From: JBGAQP01 sp044220635
Lineage (GTDB): Bacteria; Pseudomonadota; Gammaproteobacteria; Burkholderiales; Usitatibacteraceae
DNA length: 33,074 bases
Assembly (NCBI GenBank): GCA_044220635.1
Contig: JBGAQP010000033.1
Coordinates: 1 to 33,074 of the forward strand
Direction of reading: 5' to 3'
The stretch's first letter is position 1. Each line of letters begins with the position of its first letter. This document shows, piece after piece, positions 14,478 through 23,501 of the stretch. The position numbers and the translations under genes were made by a program. Below the pieces are notes generated by a model. That model saw only the letters and a program-made list of their open reading frames with translations. It made no database searches and had not been told where the DNA came from.

Positions 14478-15965
14478 ATGGAATTTAGCATAAAGAGCGG
14501 CAGTCCCGAGAAGCAGCGCACCGGCTGCGTCGTCGTGGGCGTCCACGAAGGCCGCAAGCTCTCGGCTCCCGCGCAGGGCATCGACGCGGCTTCGAAGGGC
14601 TACCTGGCGGAGGTGCTGCGCCGCGGCGACCTCGAGGGGCGCTCGGGAACCACGCTTCTGCTGCACAGCGTGCCGGGGATCGCGGCCGACCGCGTCCTGC
14701 TGGTGGGGCTGGGCAAGGAGCGCGAGTTCCACGAAAGCGCCTACCGCGCCGCGCTCGCCGCCGCCCTGAAGGCCCTGCGCTCCACGGGGACGACCGAGGC
14801 GACGATCTGCCTCACGGACCTCGCCGTGAAGCGCCGCGGAACCGACTGGAAGGTCGAGCAGGCGGTCCTCGCCGTGATGGAAGGGATCTACCGCTTCGAC
14901 CGGCTCAAGAGCAAGGCCCCGGAAGCCAAGCGGGCGCTCCGGAAGGTCGTGCTGCACGTGGCCCGCCGCGGCGAGATCGCGGAAGGCGAGGCGGCCATCG
15001 CGCGCGGCGTGGCGATCGCCGAGGGCGTGGCCTTCGCCAAGGACCTCGGCAACCTCCCCGGAAACATCTGCACCCCGGCTTATCTCGCCAGCGAGGCGCA
15101 GGACCTCGCCCGCCGCCACGGCCTGCGCGCGGAGATCCTGGAGCCCAAGGACATCGAGAAGCTCGGCATGGGCTCCTTCCTCGCGGTCGCGCGCGGCAGC
15201 CGCCAGCCCGCCCGCCTCATCGTCCTCGAGCACCACGGGGCCCGGCGCGACGCCGCGCCCGTGGTCCTCGTCGGCAAGGGGGTCACCTTCGACACGGGCG
15301 GCATCTCCCTCAAGCCCGCGGGCGAGATGGACGAGATGAAGTTCGACATGTGCGGGGCGGCGAGCGTGCTCGGCGCGATGAAGGCCGTGGCGCTGATGAA
15401 GCTCCCGCTCAACGTGGTCGCCATCGTCCCGGCCACGGAGAACATGCCCGGCGGCGACGCGGTGAAGCCGGGCGACGTCGTCACCACGATGTCCGGGCAG
15501 ACCGTGGAGATCCTCAATACCGACGCCGAGGGCCGCCTGATCCTGTGCGACGCGCTCACCTACGCGGAGAAGTGGAAGCCCGCGGCGGTGGTCGACGTGG
15601 CCACCCTCACCGGCGCCATGGTGATCTCGCTGGGCCACATCGCGACGGGCCTGTTCGCCAACAGCGATCCGCTCGCGCGCGAGCTCCTGCACGCGGGCGA
15701 GGCCTCCTGGGACCGCGCCTGGCACCTGCCGCTCTGGGACGACTACCAGGAAATGCTCAAATCCAACTTCGCCGACTTCCCGAACATCGGCACGCGCGCC
15801 GGGGGCTCGATCACCGCGGCCTGCTTCCTGTCGCGGTTCACGAAGGCCTACCCCTGGGCGCACCTCGACATCGCCGGGACCGCCTGGAAGTCGGGCGCCG
15901 AGAAGGGCGCGACGGGCCGGCCGGTGGCGCTGCTCGCGCACTTCCTCGCGAAGCGCGCCGCGTGA
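14478..15965 (+). CDS. pepA: Leucyl aminopeptidase (M17)
   Basis: 495 residues, the usual length. The C-terminal catalytic domain has the M17 signature NTDAEGRLILCDAL, with metal-binding VGKGVTFDTGGISLKP and KFDMCGAASVLGAM upstream of it. The enzyme is a cytosolic two-metal hexamer that removes N-terminal residues, leucine preferred; some PepA proteins also bind DNA. The ATG at 14478 has GAGGAA five bases ahead and a good promoter (14411-14440). Its stop overlaps the GTG of holC, so pepA-holC are translationally coupled, an order widely seen in beta- and gammaproteobacteria. Confidence 0.97.
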   Translation: MEFSIKSGSPEKQRTGCVVVGVHEGRKLSAPAQGIDAASKGYLAEVLRRGDLEGRSGTTLLLHSVPGIAADRVLLVGLGKEREFHESAYRAALAAALKALRSTGTTEATICLTDLAVKRRGTDWKVEQAVLAVMEGIYRFDRLKSKAPEAKRALRKVVLHVARRGEIAEGEAAIARGVAIAEGVAFAKDLGNLPGNICTPAYLASEAQDLARRHGLRAEILEPKDIEKLGMGSFLAVARGSRQPARLIVLEHHGARRDAAPVVLVGKGVTFDTGGISLKPAGEMDEMKFDMCGAASVLGAMKAVALMKLPLNVVAIVPATENMPGGDAVKPGDVVTTMSGQTVEILNTDAEGRLILCDALTYAEKWKPAAVVDVATLTGAMVISLGHIATGLFANSDPLARELLHAGEASWDRAWHLPLWDDYQEMLKSNFADFPNIGTRAGGSITAACFLSRFTKAYPWAHLDIAGTAWKSGAEKGATGRPVALLAHFLAKRAA

Positions 15966-16381
15966 CGCGCATCGACTTCTACCATTACGCGCCGGAGAAG
16001 CTGCGCTTCGCCTGCCGCCTCGTGGCGACCGCCGTCGAGCGCTCGAGCCGCGTCGTCGTCTACTCCCCCGACCGGGCGCAGCTCGCCGAGCTCGACCGCC
16101 TGCTGTGGACCTTCCAGTCGATCCGCTTCGTGCCCCACTGCATGGCCGACGCGCCGCTCGCCGCCGAAACGCCGGTGATCCTCGCCGACGCGGGCGAGGC
16201 GCTGCCCCACCACGACGTGCTGCTCAACCTCGGCGACGAGTGGCCGCCCTTCTTCGCCTCGTTCGAGCGGCTCCTGGAGATCGTCGCGACCGAGGAGGAG
16301 GACAAGCTGCGCGCCCGCGCCCGCTATGCCTTCTACCGCAAGCGGGGCTACGATATCCAGGTGAACGCGATCGAGGGCTGA
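15962..16381 (+). CDS. holC: DNA polymerase III chi subunit
   Basis: 139 residues beginning with GTG at 15962, which overlaps the pepA stop by four bases (GTGA). It opens TRIDFYHYAPEKLRFACRL, the standard HolC start, and carries LLWTFQSIRFVPHC and VLLNLGDEWPPFF, both family hallmarks. Chi bridges the clamp loader (through psi) to single-stranded DNA-binding protein. Placement between pepA and valS is the conserved proteobacterial order. No other start is possible close by without losing the first conserved strand. Confidence 0.94.
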   Translation: MTRIDFYHYAPEKLRFACRLVATAVERSSRVVVYSPDRAQLAELDRLLWTFQSIRFVPHCMADAPLAAETPVILADAGEALPHHDVLLNLGDEWPPFFASFERLLEIVATEEEDKLRARARYAFYRKRGYDIQVNAIEG

Positions 16382-16386
16382 GGACG

Positions 16387-16737
16387 ATGGCGAGCGAGGG
16401 TGACGTCCTGGGAAGGGCCGACGCGCTGCTGCGCCGCCACGCGACGGGCGGCGCCGGCGACGCCGGCGGCATCCCGGTGCTCACCGAGCTCCTCTCCGAG
16501 CCCGAACCGCCGCCGGCCGAGGGGCCCGCGGGCGGGCTCGCCCGCGAGGTCTTCGACCGGGTGATGGCCGAGGTCGAGGGCCGGCTCGCGGCGGACCTCG
16601 AGCGCCGCCTCGCGAGCCACCTCGAGGGGCAGGTGCACGCCGCCGTCGCGAGCGCGCTGGGCGACCTGCGCCAGGAGCTCGCCAACGCGATCGGCGACGC
16701 CGTCTCGGCGGCCCTCAGGGACCATCCTGTAAAATAG
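16387..16737 (+). CDS. Small conserved-position protein between holC and valS, function unknown
   Basis: 116 residues from an ATG five bases after the holC stop, with GAGG just upstream. The N-terminal part is low complexity (GGAGDAGG, PEPPPAEGPAGG). The C-terminal half, about 55-112, is a long alanine/leucine/charged helix (VFDRVMAEVEGRLAADLERR, then HLEGQVHAAVASALGDLRQE) that could form a coiled coil or dimer. There is no signal peptide or membrane segment. A short uncharacterised protein is often present at this place in betaproteobacteria; I do not recognise a named domain. It is likely cotranslated with holC. Confidence 0.75.
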   Translation: MASEGDVLGRADALLRRHATGGAGDAGGIPVLTELLSEPEPPPAEGPAGGLAREVFDRVMAEVEGRLAADLERRLASHLEGQVHAAVASALGDLRQELANAIGDAVSAALRDHPVK

Positions 16738-16838
16738 CGGCGTTGGAGGGCTCCGCCCGTCGCCGCTCCACGCCGCGCGGGCCGCTCGCCTCGGAGGCCG
16801 GTCGCGCGCCCCGCAGGACGCGGCCCGAGCCTTGCCCC

Positions 16839-19601
16839 ATGGAACTCGCGAAGAGCTTCGACCCCCACGCCATCGAGTCGCAGTGGTATCCCTTCTGGGA
16901 GTCGCGCGGCTACTTCCGCGCCGCCTTCGACCCGTCGCGCCCCTCCTTCTCGATCCAGCTTCCCCCGCCCAACGTCACGGGGACGCTGCACATGGGCCAC
17001 GCGTTCCAGCAAACACTCATGGACATCCTCACCCGCTGGCACCGGATGAGGGGCGAGAACGTCCTCTGGCAGCCCGGCACGGACCACGCGGGGATCGCCA
17101 CCCAGATGGTCGTCGAGCGCCAGCTCGAGCTCGCCGGCACCTCCCGGCGCGAGCTCGGGCGGGAGAAGTTCGTCGCGCGCGTCTGGGAATGGAAGGAGGA
17201 GTCGGGCTCGACCATCACGCGGCAGATGCGCCGCCTGGGCGCGTCCTGCGACTGGTCGCGCGAGTACTTCACGATGGACGAAGCGCGCTCGCGCGCGGTG
17301 ACCGAGGTCTTCGTGCGACTGCACGAGGAGGGCCTCATCTACCGCGGCAAGCGCCTCGTGAACTGGGACCCGGTCCTGCACACCGCGGTCTCCGACCTCG
17401 AGGTCGAGTCGCGCGAGGAGAACGGCTTCCTCTGGCACCTGCGCTATCCCCTCGCCGACGGCTCCGGCCAGCTCGTGGTGGCCACGACCCGCCCCGAGAC
17501 GATGCTCGGCGACACGGCGGTCGCCGTGCACCCCGAGGACGAGCGCTACCGCCACCTCATCGGCCGCCAGGTGCGCCTGCCGCTCGCCGATCGCCTGATC
17601 CCGGTCATCGGCGACGCGTTCGTCGACCGGGAGTTCGGCACGGGCTGCGTGAAGGTGACGCCCGCCCACGACTTCAACGACTACCAGATCGGCGTGCGCC
17701 ACAAGCTGCCGATGATCGACATCCTCACCGTGGACGCGAAGGTGAACGACAACGCGCCTGCGGCCTACCGGGGGCTCGACCGCTTCGAGGCCCGCCAGCG
17801 CGTGCTCGCCGACCTCGAGAAGGCGGGGCTGCTCGAGAGCACCAAGCCCCACACGCTCATGCAGCCGCGCTCTCAGCGCTCGGACGCGGTCGTCGAGCCG
17901 ATGCTCTCGGACCAGTGGTTCGTGAACATGGAGAGCATGGCGAAGGCCGGGCTCGAGGCGGTCGCCGCCGGGCGCACGCGCTTCGTCCCCGACATGTGGG
18001 CCACGGTCTACCGGCAATGGCTCGAGAACATCCAGGACTGGTGCATCTCGCGCCAGCTCTGGTGGGGCCACCAGATCCCGGCGTGGTACGCGCCCGACGG
18101 CACGCCCTTCGTGGGCCGCGACTTCGAGGAGGCCGCCGCGAAGGCGAAGGCGGCGGGCCGCGCGCTCGCGCCCGGTTCCCGCGACCCGGACGTGCTCGAC
18201 ACCTGGTTCTCCTCGGCCTTCGTGCCCTTCTCGACGCTCGGCTGGCCGGACGAGGCCGCGCTCGCGAAGGAGCGGCCCTTCTACCTGCCCTCCTCGGTGC
18301 TGATCACCGGCTTCGACATCATCTTCTTCTGGGTCGCGCGCATGATCATGACGACCCTGCACTTCACGGGCGAGGTGCCCTTCCGCGACGTCTTCATCAA
18401 CGCCATCGTGCGCGACGCCGAGGGGCAGAAGATGTCGAAGTCCAAGGGCAACACGATCGACCCGCTCGACGTGATCGACGGCATCGAGCTCGCCGACCTG
18501 GTGGCGAAGTCGACCCAGGGCCTCATGCTCGCGGCCCACAAGGAGGCGGCCGAGAAGCGCATCCGCCGCGACTACCCCGGGGGGATTCCCTCCTACGGGG
18601 CGGACGCCCTGCGCTTCACCTTCGCCGCGCTCTCGACCCACGGGCGCACGCTCAACTTCGACCTCAAGCGCTGCGAGGGCTACCGCAGCTTCTGCAACAA
18701 GCTCTGGAACGCGACGCGCTTCGTCCTCATGAACTGCGAGGGAAAGGACGTGGGGCTGGACCCCTCATCGCCGCTCGAGCCCTCCGCGGTGGACCGCTGG
18801 ATCGTGAGCCGGCTGCAGCGCGCCGAGGCCGAGGTGGCCCAGGGGTTCGCCGAGTACCGCTTCGACGTGGCGGCCCGCGCGATCTACGAGTTCGCGTGGG
18901 ACGAGTACTGCGACTGGTACGTGGAGCTCGCGAAGGTCCAGCTCCAGTCCGGGAGCGAGGCCGCGCAGCGCGCCACGCGGCGCACGCTCATCCGCGTGCT
19001 CGAGGCCACGCTGCGACTCGCCCACCCCGTGATCCCCTTCATCACCGAGGAGCTCTGGCAGAAGGTGGCGCCGCTCGCCGGCACGACCGGCGAGAGCATC
19101 ATGGTCGCCCGTTTCCCCCAGTCGCAGCCGGAGAAGCTCGACATCGCGGCCGAGGCCGAGGTCGCCACGCTCAAGGAAATCGTGAACGCCGCACGCAACC
19201 TGCGCTCCGAGATGGGCCTCGCCCCGGGGCAGAAGGTTCCCGGGCGCCTGGCCGGGGATGCGCAGAAGCTGGCGCCCTTCGTCACGTATCTCTCCGCCCT
19301 CGCCCGGCTCTCGGAGGCGACCGTCGCCGCCGAGCTCCCGCCGGCCGATGCCCCGGTGGCGGTCACGGGGGCCTGCAAGCTGATGCTCCAGGTCGAGGTC
19401 GACCGGGGGGCGGAGCGCGCACGCATCGCGAAGGAAGTCGAGCGGCTCGCGGGAGAGATCGGCAAGGCCGAGGCCAAGCTCGGCAACGCCGGCTTCGTCG
19501 AGCGCGCACCCGCCGCCGTGGTCGAACAGGAGAAGCGGCGCCTGGCGGACTTCTCCGCGAAGCTCGCCGACCTGCGCGCGCAGCTCGCCCGTCTCGGCTA
19601 G
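16839..19601 (+). CDS. valS: Valyl-tRNA synthetase
   Basis: 920 residues from the ATG at 16839 (MELAKSFDPHAIESQWYPFW). An in-frame start 96 bases upstream adds an arginine-rich stretch not expected in ValRS and is rejected. Class I motifs: HMGH in PPNVTGTLHMGHAF (HIGH box) and KMSKSKGN. The editing domain TTRPETMLGDTAVAVHP and an anticodon-binding domain follow. The C-terminal coiled coil (AERARIAKEVERLAGEIGKA to the end) is the ValRS tRNA-binding arm. It charges tRNA-Val in the cytoplasm. The 101-base gap before it holds a TAAAAT (16730-16735) that might be a -10 box, without a matching -35. Confidence 0.97.
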   Translation: MELAKSFDPHAIESQWYPFWESRGYFRAAFDPSRPSFSIQLPPPNVTGTLHMGHAFQQTLMDILTRWHRMRGENVLWQPGTDHAGIATQMVVERQLELAGTSRRELGREKFVARVWEWKEESGSTITRQMRRLGASCDWSREYFTMDEARSRAVTEVFVRLHEEGLIYRGKRLVNWDPVLHTAVSDLEVESREENGFLWHLRYPLADGSGQLVVATTRPETMLGDTAVAVHPEDERYRHLIGRQVRLPLADRLIPVIGDAFVDREFGTGCVKVTPAHDFNDYQIGVRHKLPMIDILTVDAKVNDNAPAAYRGLDRFEARQRVLADLEKAGLLESTKPHTLMQPRSQRSDAVVEPMLSDQWFVNMESMAKAGLEAVAAGRTRFVPDMWATVYRQWLENIQDWCISRQLWWGHQIPAWYAPDGTPFVGRDFEEAAAKAKAAGRALAPGSRDPDVLDTWFSSAFVPFSTLGWPDEAALAKERPFYLPSSVLITGFDIIFFWVARMIMTTLHFTGEVPFRDVFINAIVRDAEGQKMSKSKGNTIDPLDVIDGIELADLVAKSTQGLMLAAHKEAAEKRIRRDYPGGIPSYGADALRFTFAALSTHGRTLNFDLKRCEGYRSFCNKLWNATRFVLMNCEGKDVGLDPSSPLEPSAVDRWIVSRLQRAEAEVAQGFAEYRFDVAARAIYEFAWDEYCDWYVELAKVQLQSGSEAAQRATRRTLIRVLEATLRLAHPVIPFITEELWQKVAPLAGTTGESIMVARFPQSQPEKLDIAAEAEVATLKEIVNAARNLRSEMGLAPGQKVPGRLAGDAQKLAPFVTYLSALARLSEATVAAELPPADAPVAVTGACKLMLQVEVDRGAERARIAKEVERLAGEIGKAEAKLGNAGFVERAPAAVVEQEKRRLADFSAKLADLRAQLARLG

Positions 19602-19620
19602 GGGCCCGGCGCCCCCGACC

Positions 19621-20895
19621 GTGCCGTTACCCGACAGCCTCCGCGCCCTCCGCTCGCCCAATTTCCGCCGCTATTACGCGGGGCAGGCGGTGTCGATGCT
19701 CGGCACCTGGATCCAGTCGGTCGCGGTCATGTGGCTCGCCTACCGGCTCTCCGGCTCGACGCTGTTCACGGGGCTCGTCGGATTCCTAAACAGTGCCCCC
19801 TACCTCGTGCTCTCCCCGCTCGCAGGCGTGCTGGGCGACCGGCTGCCGCGGCGAAAGATCTTGATCGCGGTCCACTGCCTGCTCATGGCGAACGCCGTGG
19901 TGCTCGCCGTGCTCACGGGGCTCGAACTCATCACCATGCCAACGCTCGCCGCGATCGCCCTTTTCGCGGGCCTGTGCAACGCGTTCGAGACGCCCACGCG
20001 GCAATCGCTCTTCGTGCAGCTGCTCGAGGACCGAACGGACCTGCCCAACGCGATCGCGCTCAACTCCATCCTCATGAACGGCACGCGGCTCGTGGGCCCG
20101 TCCATCGGCGGCGTGCTGATCGCCGCGTTCGGCGAGACCGTGTGCTTCACGATCAACGCCTTCTCCTTCCTCGCCGTTCTCGCGGCGCTGCTCGGCACGC
20201 GGGTCGTGCACCGGCGACCGCCGCGGGAGGCCTCGCACCCCCTCGCGGACCTCGCCGAGGGGTGGCGCTACGCCATGGGGTTCGCGCCCGCGCGGCGCAT
20301 GCTCTTCACGTTGGCCGCAGTGAGCTTCTCGATCAGCCCCTACGCGACGCTCATGCCCGCGATCGCGGTGAAGACCTTTTCCGAGGGCGCCGAGCTCGTG
20401 GGTCTGTTCATCGGCGCCGTGGGCCTGGGCGCGGTGGTCTCCGCCGTGAGCCTCGCGCGCCGCTCGAGCATCCGCGGCCTCGCGAAATGGATCGGGATCG
20501 CGGCGGTCGTCGCGGGGCTGGGCGCGATCGGCTTCTGTTTCTCGCGCACGGTGTGGGCCTCGGCGCTGCTCATGATGATGGCGGGATTCGGCATGTTCAT
20601 GACGGGCGCGACCTGCAACACGATCCTGCAGAGCGTCGTGGACGAGGACAAGCGCAGCCGCGTGATGAGCTACTACACGATGTTCTTCATCGGCGCGGCT
20701 CCCCTGGGGCATTTCGCCGCGGGCTGGCTCGCCGAGCTCGTCGGCGCGCCCTATACCTTCCTCGCCGGCGGGGTGATCTCGGCGCTGGCCGGTCTCCTGT
20801 TCCTCGCCCGCATCCAGTCGTTCCGCGACGAGTTGCGGCCGCTGTACGTCAGCCGTGGCATCATTCCCGCGCCCTCCGGAGAACCGCCCCAATGA
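19621..20895 (+). CDS. MFS transporter (MFS_3/EntS-like exporter family)
   Basis: 424 residues starting at a GTG 19 bases after valS. About twelve membrane helices. The motifs GQAVSMLGTWIQSVAVMWLAY (helix 1) and GVLGDRLPRRKIL (loop 2-3, the MFS signature) place it in the family that includes the enterobactin exporter EntS and many unassigned exporters. ETPTRQSLFVQLLEDRTDLP is a typical loop of this group. The substrate cannot be told. Its stop overlaps the ATG of the enoyl-CoA hydratase gene (ATGA), so a link with acyl-CoA metabolism is possible but unproved. Translation coupling to valS may raise its expression. Confidence 0.88.
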   Translation: MPLPDSLRALRSPNFRRYYAGQAVSMLGTWIQSVAVMWLAYRLSGSTLFTGLVGFLNSAPYLVLSPLAGVLGDRLPRRKILIAVHCLLMANAVVLAVLTGLELITMPTLAAIALFAGLCNAFETPTRQSLFVQLLEDRTDLPNAIALNSILMNGTRLVGPSIGGVLIAAFGETVCFTINAFSFLAVLAALLGTRVVHRRPPREASHPLADLAEGWRYAMGFAPARRMLFTLAAVSFSISPYATLMPAIAVKTFSEGAELVGLFIGAVGLGAVVSAVSLARRSSIRGLAKWIGIAAVVAGLGAIGFCFSRTVWASALLMMMAGFGMFMTGATCNTILQSVVDEDKRSRVMSYYTMFFIGAAPLGHFAAGWLAELVGAPYTFLAGGVISALAGLLFLARIQSFRDELRPLYVSRGIIPAPSGEPPQ

Positions 20896-21677
20896 CCGCC
20901 ACCGTCCTGCTTGCCCGCGACGGGCCCGTCGCCCGCGTGACGCTCAACCGCCCCGAGAAGCTCAACGCGCTCAACGACGCCATGATGGCCGACCTGAAGG
21001 CCGTCCTCGCCGAGGTCGAGGCGGACTCCGCGGTCCGCGCCGTCGTCGTGGCGGGCGCGGGCCCCGCGTTCATGGCCGGGGGCGACGTGGCGCTCTTCCA
21101 CGCGCGCCTCGAGGAGCTCCCGCAGCTCTTCGACGAATGGGGCGGCGCGTTCCACGCCGCCATCCACGCCTTGCGTCGCATGCCCAAACCCGTGCTCGCC
21201 GCCGTGCACGGCGCGGTGGCCGGGGGCGGTCTCTCGGTGATGCTCGCCTGCGACCTCGCGATCGCCGCCGAGGGCACGCAGTTCAACCTCGCCTACGCCA
21301 ACATCGGCACCTCGCCCGACGGGGGCAGCACCCATTTCCTGCCGCGCGTCGTGGGCCTGCGCCGCGCCCTCGAGCTCGCCTTCCTGCCCGGAATGATCGA
21401 CGCCGTGCGCGCGGAGTCCCTCGGTCTCGTGAACTGGGTGGTCCCGGCCGGGGAGCTCGAGGAGCGCGCCTCGGCCCTCGCCGCACGCCTCGCCGCGGGG
21501 CCCACGATCGCCTACGCGCGCACCAAGGCGCTGCTCAACGCATCGTTCGAGCGGCCGTTCGCGGGACAGCTCGAGGACGAGATCCGCTCGTTCGCCGCCT
21601 GCGCCACGACCGCCGACTTCGCCGAGGGCGTCACCGCCTTCGTCGAGAAGCGAAAGCCCCGCTTCGAGGGTCGCTGA
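20892..21677 (+). CDS. Enoyl-CoA hydratase/isomerase family protein
   Basis: 261 residues, typical of crotonases. LNRPEKLNALNDAM near 17-30, the first oxyanion-hole region AGPAFMAGGDVALF near 58-70, and the second KPVLAAVHGAVAGGGLSVML near 98-117. In YANIGTSPDGGSTHFLPR the positions usually carrying the two catalytic glutamates hold non-acidic or shifted residues: the first glutamate site is in GGGLSVMLACD, and the second (normally E after P-x-x-G) is replaced by a DGG stretch. It may therefore be an isomerase or a hydratase of special type. Substrate unknown. It overlaps the MFS gene by four bases, and the SDR gene follows after 20 bases. Confidence 0.88.
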   Translation: MTATVLLARDGPVARVTLNRPEKLNALNDAMMADLKAVLAEVEADSAVRAVVVAGAGPAFMAGGDVALFHARLEELPQLFDEWGGAFHAAIHALRRMPKPVLAAVHGAVAGGGLSVMLACDLAIAAEGTQFNLAYANIGTSPDGGSTHFLPRVVGLRRALELAFLPGMIDAVRAESLGLVNWVVPAGELEERASALAARLAAGPTIAYARTKALLNASFERPFAGQLEDEIRSFAACATTADFAEGVTAFVEKRKPRFEGR

Positions 21678-21697
21678 CCCGTCCCGCTGGAGGAAAC

Positions 21698-22531
21698 GTG
21701 GCCGACCTGAACGGCAGGACTGTCTTCATCACCGGCGCCTCGCGCGGGATCGGGCGCGAGATCGCCCTGCGCGCGGCGCGCGACGGCGCGAGTGTCGTCG
21801 TCGCCGCGAAGACCGTCGAGCCCCACCCGAAACTCGCGGGCACGATCCTCACCGTGGCCGCCGAGGTCGAGCAAGCGGGAGGCCGCGCGCTCGCGATCCC
21901 GCTCGACGTGCGCGACGAATCCGCCATCGCCGCCGCGGTGGCGCGGGCCGCCGAGGCCTTCGGCGGAATCGACATCCTCGTCAACAACGCGAGCGCGATC
22001 AGCCTCACGCCGACGATGGCCACGCCCGCCCGGCGCTTCGACCTGATGTTCGGCGTGAACGTGCGCGCGACCTTCCTCTGCGCCCAGGCCTGCATCCCGC
22101 ACCTCCGCAAGAGCGCCGCGGCGGGACGCAATCCGCACATCCTCACGCTCTCGCCGCCCCTTTCCCTCGACCCGCGCTGGTTCCGGGACCACCTGGCCTA
22201 CACGATGAGCAAGTACGGCATGAGCTTCTGCACGCTGGGGCTCGCCGCGGAGCTCGCGAAGGACGGCATCGCCGCCAACTCCCTCTGGCCGCGCACGACG
22301 ATCGCCACGGCCGCGGTCGAGGTGCACTTCCCCGGGGAGGTCCTCCGGGCGAGCCGCAGCCCCGCGATCATGGCCGACGCGGCCCACGCGATCCTCACGT
22401 CGGACGCGCGCACGACCACCGGGAACTTCTTCATCGACGAGGCGGTGCTGCGCGCCGCGGGCGTGAGCGACTTCGATCGCTACGCGCTGGACCCGGGCGT
22501 GGCGCCCTGGCCCGACCTCTTCGTCGACTGA
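21698..22531 (+). CDS. Short-chain dehydrogenase/reductase (HSDL2-like)
   Basis: 277 residues from a GTG at 21698 with a strong GGAGGAAAC directly before it. Rossmann motif TGASRGIG near 13-20, the NNAS motif (ILVNNASAIS) near 97, and the catalytic YTMSK with Tyr and Lys four apart (about 167-171). The serine position reads HILTLSPPLSLDP, the pattern of HSDL2-like proteins. It probably uses NADP(H) on a ketone or hydroxyacyl substrate; the true reaction is unknown. It is the last gene of the run begun at pepA. The next gene lies 139 bases on and seems to have its own promoter. Confidence 0.88.
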   Translation: MADLNGRTVFITGASRGIGREIALRAARDGASVVVAAKTVEPHPKLAGTILTVAAEVEQAGGRALAIPLDVRDESAIAAAVARAAEAFGGIDILVNNASAISLTPTMATPARRFDLMFGVNVRATFLCAQACIPHLRKSAAAGRNPHILTLSPPLSLDPRWFRDHLAYTMSKYGMSFCTLGLAAELAKDGIAANSLWPRTTIATAAVEVHFPGEVLRASRSPAIMADAAHAILTSDARTTTGNFFIDEAVLRAAGVSDFDRYALDPGVAPWPDLFVD

Positions 22532-22548
22532 GGCCCGGCCCGGGGCGG

Positions 22549-22575
22549 TTGCGCGCCCCGTCGAGCCGGTATAGA
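22549..22575 (+). promoter_or_regulatory. Possible promoter of the chromate genes
   Basis: TTGCGC (22549-22554) and TATAGA (22570-22575) are separated by only 15 bases, shorter than ideal. They sit in the 139-base gap ahead of the chrB-like gene. No clear operator palindrome is seen next to them. Confidence 0.25.
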
Positions 22576-22670
22576 GTTCGCGTCCCGGGGCGTCGCAGGC
22601 TCCCGGCGCCCCCGTGGCCAAGACGGTGTCCCGTCCAAGCTCTGCGTCCCCGACAATCGCGAGGATCGCC

Positions 22671-23501
22671 ATGGACACCGTCACCCCTTCCCTTTCCGCA
22701 TCCGAATTGCTGCACCGTCTGGGCAGCGCGCAGGCACCGCTCGTCGTCGACGTGCGTCGCGCCGAGGCCTTTGCCGCCGACGAGACGCTCATCGCCGGGG
22801 CCACCTGGCGCGACCCCTTCGCCGTAGCCGACTGGGAGAGATACCTTCCCCGCCACCGACCCGTCGCCGTCTACTGCGTCCATGGGCACGAGATCAGCCG
22901 CAACGCCTGCGGGGCGCTGCGCGCCGCGGGCGTGGACGCGCGCTACCTGGAAGGCGGCATCGAGGCCTGGAGGGCCGCGGGCGCACCCACGATCCGCAAG
23001 CTCGCCGACCCCGCGATCCCCTCGCGCCCGAACGCGCCCTCGGTCTGGGCCACGCGCGAACGCCCGAAGATCGACCGCATCGCGTGCCCCTGGCTGATCC
23101 GCCGCTTCATCGACCCGCTGGCGCAGTTCGAGTACTTCGCGCCTTCGGAGGTGTTCGATCGCGCGCGCGTGCGCGGCGCAACGCCCTACGACGTGCCCGG
23201 CGCGCGATTCACGCACCGCGGGGAGCGCTGCAGCTTCGACGCTTTCCTGGAGGACTTCGGTCTCTGCGACCCGTCGCTCGACCGGCTGGCGCGGATCGTC
23301 AGGGGAGCTGACACGGACCGGCCCGAACTCGCCCCCGAGAGCGCCGGGCTCGCCGCCATCTCGCTCGGACTGGGCGAGCGTTGCTCCGACGACCAGGAAC
23401 TGCTCGAACGCGGCCTCGTGCTCTACGACGCGCTCTTCGCCTGGTGCCGGCGGCAATCCCCGGGACGCGCGCAACACCGTGACGGGAAGGGCCCTGCGTG
23501 A
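22671..23501 (+). CDS. chrB: Rhodanese-ChrB fusion, chromate resistance protein
   Basis: 276 residues from the ATG at 22671. Residues about 8-105 form a rhodanese domain with the active-site loop YCVHGHEIS (catalytic Cys in CVHGHE) and LEGGIEAWRAAG. Residues about 122-270 form a ChrB C-terminal domain (RPKIDRIACPWLIRRFIDP, FTHRGERCSFDAFL, LGLGERCSDDQELLERGLVL). ChrB in chromate operons acts as a sensor/regulator or auxiliary reductase; in this rhodanese form the usual N-terminal DNA-binding part is missing, so a regulatory role is doubtful. Its TGA overlaps the chrA GTG (GTGA). Confidence 0.88.
   Translation: MDTVTPSLSASELLHRLGSAQAPLVVDVRRAEAFAADETLIAGATWRDPFAVADWERYLPRHRPVAVYCVHGHEISRNACGALRAAGVDARYLEGGIEAWRAAGAPTIRKLADPAIPSRPNAPSVWATRERPKIDRIACPWLIRRFIDPLAQFEYFAPSEVFDRARVRGATPYDVPGARFTHRGERCSFDAFLEDFGLCDPSLDRLARIVRGADTDRPELAPESAGLAAISLGLGERCSDDQELLERGLVLYDALFAWCRRQSPGRAQHRDGKGPA

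Noticed and set aside
13299..15941. 880-codon reading of lptF extended upstream
   Set aside because: The extra 520 residues are antisense pepA; the true LptF begins at the GTG at 14378, where family similarity starts.
16743..16838. 32-codon N-terminal extension of valS
   Set aside because: Arginine/proline-rich and unlike valyl-tRNA synthetases, which begin with the segment encoded from 16839.
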